A stretch of 13,120 nt of DNA, taken from positions 36,282 to 49,401 of the forward strand of contig DCHT01000033.1 in the NCBI GenBank assembly GCA_002314885.1, read 5' to 3'. The notes beneath the pieces were generated by a model. That model was not told the DNA's origin, did no database searches, and saw only the letters and a program-made list of their open reading frames with translations. The translations under genes were made by a program, and so were the position numbers. Below are positions 1 through 6,279 of the stretch, in pieces (the first letter of the stretch is position 1; each line of letters begins with the position of its first letter). The DNA is from Bacteroidales bacterium UBA1745 (GTDB lineage: Bacteria > Bacteroidota > Bacteroidia > Bacteroidales > UBA932).

Positions 1-92
1 CGTTCCTTGGTAAAGAGCCAGAGGCTGGACTGGGCGCCCGCAGCAAGCGAAAACAGCGACAGGGCTGAGAGGAAAATGATCTTTTTCAGCAT
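1..92 (-). CDS. Exported protein, N-terminal fragment (cut by window edge)
   Basis: Only the first 30 codons are present; the rest lies beyond base 1. The ATG (bases 92-90) comes three bases after the TAA of the DUF4886 lipoprotein gene, so it is probably the next cistron of the same operon. The visible peptide starts MLKKIIFLSALSLFSLAAGA and continues QSSLWLFTKE. This is a textbook Sec signal peptide: two lysines, a hydrophobic core, then a small-residue A-G-A site before Gln. There is no lipobox cysteine, so unlike the four upstream gene products it looks like a type I-cleaved periplasmic, secreted or outer-membrane protein. The mature function cannot be told from what is visible. A glycan-active enzyme would fit the locus, but that is only context. 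Confidence 0.72.
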   Translation of the reverse strand, partial: MLKKIIFLSALSLFSLAAGAQSSLWLFTKE

Positions 93-95
93 AAA

Positions 96-3000
96 TTATC
101 TTACAATCTTATAGTCACTCTCGTGGCCAAGCACAACCTGCTCGGCGATGGAGCGGAGATTTGCCGCAACGGTGGCATCGAGGCCGCAGTTGGCAGCATT
201 GGAATCGAACTTTTCGCCGAATATCACGAGATAGTTCACACAGGCCTTGAGATATGCTCCATTAGGGCCCTGATGCTTGCTGTCGCTGTGATAGAGGTTG
301 ATGGACGGATAGGTGCTGCGGCAGAGCGCAAAGGCCTGTCCTATAGGCGAAATCCAGGTGTTGGCGTTGGTAGCCATAGTCTGGCAGCCGCTCGCAAGGA
401 GGGCGTCGAAATTCTCGTAGCTGTTGAATCCGCCGTAGGTTCCGGAGGTGAAGGACCAGGTGTTTTCGAGTATCACCTGGCAGGAAGGAGATGCCGTACG
501 CACCTTGTCTGCAAGAAGCTTGCAATAAGTGTTTACGCTGGCATTGGTGGTCGGATCGCTTGCGAACTTCGCCGGATTCTGACTCTGGTCCTGGATGAAG
601 GCATAGTCGTAGCCGGCCTTGTTGATGGCCTCAGTCGAAAGGGCGAGACCATACTGGTCCGTGAGGGTCTGGCTGCCCTTGAGGTTGCACTGCACATCGA
701 GCTCGTGGCCCTGGCTTGCCGCAATCTCCTGGAGCCTCCACACCGGATGGTTGTAGTAGGAGAAGGAGTTGCCCAGACAGAGCACCTTGGCCTTCTTCTT
801 AGTAGCGTCCACAGCCACCTTGTTGCAGTATGCGGCAGAGAAGCCGAACACTGGCAGGAAGAGGGCTGATGAGGCGGTGGAAACGCTCTCGGCCACGCCG
901 CTGCAGGTGTAGGTGCCCACTGCGCGCATCCTGATCTTCAGGGTGTCGCTCACAGCTGCGTCAAACTTGACTATCTGGTTGACGGTCGCATACTGATATG
1001 CGCTGTTGTAATAGAGCCTTGCGGTGTATTTGAGAGAAGAATCCTCGCTTGCGGAATAGAGTTTCGAAGCATCGCTCTTCCACTGTCCGCCGTCAAACCA
1101 CTCGAGTATCCAGTACTTGTGGGTATTGGATGAAGGACAGAGAGTGGTATTGAACTGGACGTATGAACCAGCCGCTACACCCTTAGTAGGGAAGGAATAG
1201 AGCAGATAGTCGTCCTTGACCATAGTGTTGATATATGGCTTGCCGCCGGTCACGGAATAGGTGAATGCAGTCGCAGCATTAGCCTCTCCCCTCACTGCAG
1301 TGATACGGGCATCGGTACCGTCGGTCGCGAGCACGCAGTGATACTTGGTCGTCCAGTACTTGGTGCTGGAGGTGGTTCCGGAGGACTGGAAGGTCCATAC
1401 GGAAGGCATAGACGCACTCAGATTGTCCGGCAGATATACCTCGTCAGGATCGTATCCGGCCTTCATATTCCACCATATATTGTCGCTGTTGGCCGTTGTG
1501 CAGTTGCTGCCCAGCTTGCCTATATAGTCTATGTAGTTGGCCTCGGTGATACCGACCATCTCCGGTGTGCCGCCATTGTAGCTGCCCACATCTCCCTTGC
1601 CTATGCAGGCGGAGAAAGTCGCAGCCACGTTGCAGTAGCCGAACATAGTGCCGCGATAACCAGCTTCATCGGATATGATGCGACCGTGGTTTTCGCAGAG
1701 CTCTATCTTGTTGTCAGCCGCATTGACCAGTGAAATCAGGCCACCGACCCTCGCACTGGTAGTGGAGATGAGGTCGCCGTTGTTGATGCATTTGCGGAGA
1801 TAGCTGCCGGCGCCCGTGATGCAGGTAATATTGCCTATGCGGCCGCCGCCGGAAGTAGCGAACGAGTTGGTATTGGATCCGTTGTTGGTGCAGTTCTCAA
1901 TGGCCGTGTAGCGGTTTGCAGCCGCCACGATGCCTGAGGTACGGGCGGATGATGACACGAGCTTGCCGTTGTTGACACAGCCACGCACATTTACGTAGGT
2001 GGTGGCACTGGCCTCATTGGATGCGAAGCCCACGATGCCGGCCACGTGTACGCCGGTCGCACCGTTCTTGGTGTTGCCGGATGCGTCCACGCTGATAGCG
2101 CCGTTGTTGGTGACGTTCTCGATGTTGCACTCCGCAGCCTTCGAATATGCGAAACCGACCGTCGCGACAGACATACGGGTGTCGCCGGTGTGAGACTTGG
2201 CGGTGACGGTGGCCTCGTTGACTATGCCCCTGACGGTGGCGTCACATACGAGTCCGGCCAATACGCCGCAGTCGCAGCTGACGGAAGGGGTGAATTCGGC
2301 TGAGCAGGACTTGTCTATCACGAGATTCTCCACGACAGCTCCATCGGTGATGGCGCCGAAGAGGCCGAATGCTGTGCCGGCCTCAGCAGGACTGCCCTTG
2401 ATGGCAAGGTTCTTCAGGGAGAAGCCGTTGCCGTCGAAATGGCCGGTAAAAGGCTTGCCGCTCACCGTGAGCACATTGCTGGCCCAGGTGAAAGTGGCTG
2501 GTCCTATCGGCTCCCATTCAGTTATAGATGAGCAGTCGATGTCGCCCAGGAGGTTCACGATGAAATCGCCGTCCTGCCACTGTGCAATGCTCTCGCCCGC
2601 ATTCCAGGCCTTTGCAAAGGCCACGAGTTCAGCTGCTGAAGAGATGCCGGGACCGCTGAGGGTACCGATGAAATGCACGTTGTCGGCAGTGTAGGTAGAA
2701 CAGGTCACGCCCGCTGCGAAAGACGCTCCGAGGGTGAGATAATTCGAAGAATTGGCGATGGTGGCATCGCTCTGGTCCGCAGCCGCTCCGATCTTGCCTC
2801 GGAGAGAACAGTTGGAAATCGTAGACTCAGTAGTGGCGGCCTGGAACACGCCTATGAGCAGGCCTCTCATCTCTGCAGGAGCGATGACGTCGCCGTAGTT
2901 CTCGCAGTCAGACACTTCGTAGCACTTGATGAGGCCGCAGACTCCGCCGGCGACGCTGCCGGCCTCCTGGGTCGAGATCAGACCGTTGTTGACGCACTTG

Positions 3001-4511
3001 CTGACCTTCTGGCCCTTGACGTTCTGCTCACTACAATATGCAATGATGCCGCCCATACGTACGCCGGTGACATTGGCCACATAATTGGCTGAATAGTCGC
3101 AGGTGATGGCTCCGTTGTTGGTACAACCCTCTATATCCACGAGGAAGGCGTTGCAGACTATGCCTGCAGCCCTATGGGACTTGACGCTGACAGTCGCATC
3201 GTTGACACAATTCTGTACCTTGGACACCATAGAAGATGCACTGGAAACAGCACCTACTATACCGGCGATCTCGGTAGTGTTGGTGTTGGAATACTTCTCT
3301 CCGAGGTCGAGGGAGATAGCTCCGTCGAAGGAGCAGTCCTTGATGGTGGACACCTTGCTCTTGGAGAGGAGCAGACCAGTGATGCCGCCCACAGCCACGT
3401 TCCTTGAGGCAGAGGATGTAGCGGACCCCGTGATGGTGCCGTTTACTTTGACATTTTCGATGACAGCGTCCACGCTCTGGCCGGCAATGAAGCCGAGAGC
3501 AGCGTGGCTGGTGGTGATGCCCGAGCCCTTGACGCTCATCTTTGCACCCTCGAGCACGAGGTTCTTCACCGTCGCACCATTGAGGGAGCCGAAGAGACCC
3601 ATAGTCTGGACACTCTGGATGTCCACGGACATAGTCAGGCCGGTAATCTTGTGTCCCTGGCCGTCGAATACTTCCTTGAACGGATTGCCGAGAGTGTTGG
3701 CCGTGTTATACGGGATGGATACGGTGGCCGTAGGCATACCGATAGGAGTCCAGGTCTTACCGCTGAGGTCAATGTCGTCCTCGAGGGTGAACACTCCGTC
3801 GCCGTCGAAGTCATACTGCGCACCGTTGCCGGCGTTGTATGCTGCCACGAAGGCGAGGAAATCCTCCGCCGTACGAATGCCCGGCTTGAGGCCTTCCTGG
3901 GACACTGTCAGTTCCTGGTAATCGCCGCTGTCCGGAACGAAACTGATGGTAGCCGTCCTAGTGCTGGTTGTCGTATTCGCTGCCACGATGAAGCTGAGAT
4001 TGGCAGTGGCAGTCGCCTTGGTCTCCGCCTGGGTGATCCAGGTCGCATCCGCAGGGATGTTTACGGAATATGGAGTGTTGTACTCCACAGAAACGACGAT
4101 AGTGCCGCCCTCGGCAGGCACATCAGCCTTTCCGTCTATGGCAAAGACTATGTGTTCGCCGTCCTGGGTGACATTCACGACCGCAGTCTTGCTGCCCGCC
4201 CTGAAGATGATCTGGGCAGTTCGCTCCGCCGCGGCAGTGCCTGCTTCACCGGAATTCTTCTTGGCGGAAACCTCGATGGAATCATCACCGCTGCCTGAAG
4301 TTGCAGAGAGGATGAGCCAGTCCACATCAGTCTCCGCAGTCCAGCTTGTGTTGCATTTTACATCAACGCAAACAGCCTCCGGAGAGGCTGATGCGTACGT
4401 AATTGAATCGGGTGTGACACTTATTTCAGGCTCCAGTTCGGGCTTCTGGCAGGCACAGACAAGCGCCGTCAGGGCAACCAGGGCCGATATGGTCCTATTG
4501 AACAGATTCAT
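96..4511 (-). CDS. Giant surface lipoprotein: 2 BACON domains, 2 GLUG-repeat arrays, C-terminal DUF4886 (SGNH) hydrolase
   Basis: 1471 aa from ATG at 4511. The start is supported by an immediate lipoprotein signal with V-C-A-C and Cys21, followed by QKPELEPE, an acidic stretch compatible with surface export. Domains: BACON 1 at about 30-118 and BACON 2 at about 119-207, each ending in a VTQDG/VSQEG-type strand; module A at 211-619 with a GLUG-like array at 304-576; module B at 622 to about 1000 with an array at 715-977; a probable beta-sandwich at about 1031-1235 that I cannot assign; DUF4886 from about 1242. The hydrolase shows GNSFS at 1247-1251 (candidate nucleophile Ser1249, equivalent to the GDS Ser), IQDQSQ at 1306-1311, and Asp1410-x-x-His1413 before QGPNGAYL, which complete an SGNH-type triad. 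DUF4886 proteins belong to the GDSL/SGNH superfamily, often esterases or deacetylases; the real substrate is unknown. It lies 20 bases after the 579-aa GLUG lipoprotein gene. Likely role (inference): surface-tethered de-esterification of the imported glycan. Confidence 0.9.
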   Translation of the reverse strand: MNLFNRTISALVALTALVCACQKPELEPEISVTPDSITYASASPEAVCVDVKCNTSWTAETDVDWLILSATSGSGDDSIEVSAKKNSGEAGTAAAERTAQIIFRAGSKTAVVNVTQDGEHIVFAIDGKADVPAEGGTIVVSVEYNTPYSVNIPADATWITQAETKATATANLSFIVAANTTTSTRTATISFVPDSGDYQELTVSQEGLKPGIRTAEDFLAFVAAYNAGNGAQYDFDGDGVFTLEDDIDLSGKTWTPIGMPTATVSIPYNTANTLGNPFKEVFDGQGHKITGLTMSVDIQSVQTMGLFGSLNGATVKNLVLEGAKMSVKGSGITTSHAALGFIAGQSVDAVIENVKVNGTITGSATSSASRNVAVGGITGLLLSKSKVSTIKDCSFDGAISLDLGEKYSNTNTTEIAGIVGAVSSASSMVSKVQNCVNDATVSVKSHRAAGIVCNAFLVDIEGCTNNGAITCDYSANYVANVTGVRMGGIIAYCSEQNVKGQKVSKCVNNGLISTQEAGSVAGGVCGLIKCYEVSDCENYGDVIAPAEMRGLLIGVFQAATTESTISNCSLRGKIGAAADQSDATIANSSNYLTLGASFAAGVTCSTYTADNVHFIGTLSGPGISSAAELVAFAKAWNAGESIAQWQDGDFIVNLLGDIDCSSITEWEPIGPATFTWASNVLTVSGKPFTGHFDGNGFSLKNLAIKGSPAEAGTAFGLFGAITDGAVVENLVIDKSCSAEFTPSVSCDCGVLAGLVCDATVRGIVNEATVTAKSHTGDTRMSVATVGFAYSKAAECNIENVTNNGAISVDASGNTKNGATGVHVAGIVGFASNEASATTYVNVRGCVNNGKLVSSSARTSGIVAAANRYTAIENCTNNGSNTNSFATSGGGRIGNITCITGAGSYLRKCINNGDLISTTSARVGGLISLVNAADNKIELCENHGRIISDEAGYRGTMFGYCNVAATFSACIGKGDVGSYNGGTPEMVGITEANYIDYIGKLGSNCTTANSDNIWWNMKAGYDPDEVYLPDNLSASMPSVWTFQSSGTTSSTKYWTTKYHCVLATDGTDARITAVRGEANAATAFTYSVTGGKPYINTMVKDDYLLYSFPTKGVAAGSYVQFNTTLCPSSNTHKYWILEWFDGGQWKSDASKLYSASEDSSLKYTARLYYNSAYQYATVNQIVKFDAAVSDTLKIRMRAVGTYTCSGVAESVSTASSALFLPVFGFSAAYCNKVAVDATKKKAKVLCLGNSFSYYNHPVWRLQEIAASQGHELDVQCNLKGSQTLTDQYGLALSTEAINKAGYDYAFIQDQSQNPAKFASDPTTNASVNTYCKLLADKVRTASPSCQVILENTWSFTSGTYGGFNSYENFDALLASGCQTMATNANTWISPIGQAFALCRSTYPSINLYHSDSKHQGPNGAYLKACVNYLVIFGEKFDSNAANCGLDATVAANLRSIAEQVVLGHESDYKIVR
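1581..2369 (-). repeat. GLUG-like repeat array B (8 units) in the DUF4886 lipoprotein
   Basis: Residues 715-977 fall by eye into eight consecutive units of about 25-45 residues. Each opens with a G-[GIL]-x-x-G-like turn (FGLFGAI, CGVLAGLV, VATVGFAY, VAGIVGFA, TSGIVAAA, IGNITCIT, VGGLISLV, RGTMFGYC). Each closes with a [CV]-x-N-N-G-x-[IL]-like strand (CVNNGKL, CTNNGSN, CINNGDL, CENHGRI). The last unit ends GKGDVGS and is followed by ITEANYIDYIGKLG, which resembles the end of the other arrays. The units are divergent at DNA level, so this is an old protein repeat. A right-handed beta-helix is expected from the GLUG-type pattern; that is inference. Confidence 0.75.
2784..3602 (-). repeat. GLUG-like repeat array A (8 units) in the DUF4886 lipoprotein
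   Basis: Residues 304-576 contain eight units opening MGLFGSL, LGFIAGQ, VGGITGL, IAGIVGA, AAGIVCN, MGGIIAY, AGGVCGL and RGLLIGV. Six consecutive units close with a cysteine at the same place (CSFDGAI, CVNDATV, CTNNGAI, CVNNGLI, CENYGDV, CSLRGKI). The array is preceded by the entry segment at 211 onward (TAEDFLAFVAAYN, then LEDDIDLSGKTWTPIG and FDGQGHKITGL). It is followed by a cap ending TADNVHFIGTL. Array B in the same protein repeats this whole organisation, so A and B are an internal duplication. Confidence 0.75.
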
Positions 4512-4531
4512 AAAAACGTATTTTAGTGTTA
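4512..4531 (-). promoter_or_regulatory. A/T-rich translation-initiation gap before the DUF4886 lipoprotein gene
   Basis: This 20-base spacer is the largest gap between genes in the window. Read on the minus strand it is almost all A and T (CACTAAAATACGTTTTT directly before ATG) with no purine-rich Shine-Dalgarno. Bacteroidota commonly start translation from A/T-rich, SD-less leaders, and the other junctions here look similar. A TAnnTTTG-like -7 element is only weakly approached by TACGTTTT and lies too near the ATG, so I read this as a translation-initiation region and not a promoter. Confidence 0.4.
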
Positions 4532-6271
4532 TTATTCGCCGTAAACGTTTCCGGTGTTGGCCTCATTGGTCTGAACTGCCTTGCGGCGGTTGTAGGTACA
4601 GCCATAGAGGAAGCGCTGGAAGTTGTCCGCAGTGATGACGGTGAATGCAGTTGCATCATTGTATGCGCCGATCTTGCCGCTGAACTTGCAGTTCTTCACC
4701 GTAGTTGCCTTGGAGTTAGGACGACCTACTACGAGACCCATCTCAGGGAAGGTGTCAGTGTCGACGTTCTCGGTGAAGAGACCGCTGCCGACAACCTCGG
4801 ATGAATCACCCCTCTTGTAGAAGTGACCGTCGACATAAAGGTCGCAGAGGATGGCACCGTGAGTCTCACAGCCATCGATCACGAAGGCATTGGCAATCTG
4901 ACCAACCATACCGCCCACATATCCGCCGTATGCACCGGCTGGAGCGAAGCAGATGTTTCCGTTGTTGACACAGCCGGTAATCTGGCTGTCTGCAGTGTTC
5001 ACGTATCCTACGAAGCCGGCAGTACGGGAAGTCTTGTCGGAAGTACAGATACAAGTACCGGTGATAGTACCGTTGTTGGTGCAGGAAGTAATCTTCACGA
5101 GGCCCTGAGTTGTGCCGGTGAAGCCACCGATACGGCAGGCGCTGCCCCATCTTTCGTCACCGACCATAGCGCCGACTACGCCATTGTTGGTGCAGGAAGT
5201 GAGTTCACAGCTGCCGTTGCAGTAGCCTGCGAGACCGCCCATTGAGACGCCGGTACCACCATTGTTGGCGTTGGTCTCATTGTAGCAGAGAATGGTTGCT
5301 CCACTGGTACATCCCTCGAGTTTGGACTCGTATGCACAGCCGCAGATGCCACCTATGGTCTGAAGACCAGATGCTCCTGACTGAATCTTGACTGAAACAG
5401 AACCGTCGCCTGCAGATTTGGCGGTACAGTTCGAAATGGAGCCTTTGACGAGAGCACCTGCGATAGTTCCAATATGAACGTTGTTTGCAGATGAGCAGTC
5501 CGGATTGACAACAGCAATGTTGGAAGCCTCAACGGTGAGGTTGCGGATGACACCGCCCTGAACTACGCTGAAGAGGCCGTATCCCGTGCCTGCAGCAGGG
5601 TTGTTCTCGGTAATGCTCAGGCCCTTGATGGTGTGGCCCTTTCCGTCGAAGACTCCGTCGTAGGCATCACCCTTGACGGCGCCCGCATTGGTAGAGGTCG
5701 CGAGACAGATAGGAGACCAAGGAGAGTAGGCAGAGATGTCGATGTCTGCGAGGAGTTCGACAGCCTTGGTCTCGGTGTTGGTCCACCTTTCGACTGAAAG
5801 GCCGGCAGTTGCAGCGTCGGCGAAAGCCTTGAACTCAGCAGCATCTGGAATACCGCCGAGGGAAACCACTTCCTTCTTCTCTCCGATGAAACCGTTCTGC
5901 CTTATCGGAATGGTAAGCACAGTGCCGTGGGAAGCGATGGTAAGTTCTCCGCTTCTGGCAGCCATATCGGTCTCGTCATTCTTGAAGTTAGGCAGGAAAG
6001 TAAGAGTAACGACGCACTTTCCGCCGCCTCCATAGTTAGGACTTACAGTCATCCAGTCATCGCTGACCTGTGCAATCCAGGCGTTCTCGCAATCCACGAT
6101 TACAGACACGTCGGATGGCTCCTGCGCATCAATGTCCTCGATGGCATTCACGTCCAGTCCGATGTCGGTCGTCTTGATTGCAATGTAACCTGAGAGGTCA
6201 CCATTCTTACAGCCGCATACAGCCACGAGGCAAAGAGCGGCAGAGACGAAATATTTAACGATCTTTCTCAT
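4532..6271 (-). CDS. BACON-GLUG repeat surface lipoprotein without a catalytic tail
   Basis: 579 aa. ATG at 6271 gives a short basic n-region, hydrophobic core and V-C-G-C with lipidated Cys21, then KNGD; this fixes the start. A BACON-like domain spans about 35-127 (a SDDWMTVSP core strand and a closing IPIRQNG). The entry segment follows (IPDAAEFKAFADAA at about 139, LLADIDISAYSPWSPI at about 170, FDGKGHTIKGLSI), then eight GLUG-like units at 232-536. The protein ends soon after the cap ITADNFQRFLYG with a short polar tail, NTGNVYGE. No catalytic motif is visible (no HExxH, no SGNH block, no DGGGSS). It corresponds to one module of the 1471-aa neighbour and may be a surface glycan-binding protein or structural partner of the enzyme-bearing paralogues. 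BACON is often carbohydrate-associated but can also be a mere spacer, so binding is inference. It starts 8 bases after the TAA-TAA end of the phosphodiester glycosidase gene. Confidence 0.88.
   Translation of the reverse strand: MRKIVKYFVSAALCLVAVCGCKNGDLSGYIAIKTTDIGLDVNAIEDIDAQEPSDVSVIVDCENAWIAQVSDDWMTVSPNYGGGGKCVVTLTFLPNFKNDETDMAARSGELTIASHGTVLTIPIRQNGFIGEKKEVVSLGGIPDAAEFKAFADAATAGLSVERWTNTETKAVELLADIDISAYSPWSPICLATSTNAGAVKGDAYDGVFDGKGHTIKGLSITENNPAAGTGYGLFSVVQGGVIRNLTVEASNIAVVNPDCSSANNVHIGTIAGALVKGSISNCTAKSAGDGSVSVKIQSGASGLQTIGGICGCAYESKLEGCTSGATILCYNETNANNGGTGVSMGGLAGYCNGSCELTSCTNNGVVGAMVGDERWGSACRIGGFTGTTQGLVKITSCTNNGTITGTCICTSDKTSRTAGFVGYVNTADSQITGCVNNGNICFAPAGAYGGYVGGMVGQIANAFVIDGCETHGAILCDLYVDGHFYKRGDSSEVVGSGLFTENVDTDTFPEMGLVVGRPNSKATTVKNCKFSGKIGAYNDATAFTVITADNFQRFLYGCTYNRRKAVQTNEANTGNVYGE
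4664..5578 (-). repeat. GLUG-like repeat array (8 units) in the 579-aa lipoprotein
   Basis: Residues 232-536 hold eight units opening GLFSVV, IGTIAGA, IGGICGC, MGGLAGY, IGGFTGT, TAGFVGY, VGGMVGQ and MGLVVGR. The closing strands are CTSGATI, CTNNGVV, CTNNGTI, CVNNGNI, CETHGAI and CKFSGKI, with Cys kept in register. The codons for T-N-N-G leave short near-identical DNA repeats, for example around 5071-5090 and 5181-5200, spaced by the protein unit and not forming a DNA-level element. The last unit ends GKIGA, as in array A of the downstream protein. Confidence 0.78.
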
Positions 6272-6279
6272 ATTGGTTA

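Noticed and set aside
1581..3602. GLUG repeats as a sign of an IgA-specific metallopeptidase
   Set aside because: GLUG motifs occur in such peptidases, but no HExxH zinc motif is visible in any of the three lipoproteins; the catalytic blocks present are SGNH and NAGPA.
3770..3812. DGDGVFTLEDDID in module A as a true EF-hand calcium site
   Set aside because: The equivalent place in the other modules has no DxDG pattern and keeps only L-x-D-I-D, so it looks like the conserved entry strand of the array.
4512..4560. Internal promoter before the 1471-aa lipoprotein gene (TACGTTTT near the TAnnTTTG consensus)
   Set aside because: The match is imperfect, no good TTTG-type -33 element is placed correctly, and it would leave almost no leader; an A/T-rich start region explains it.
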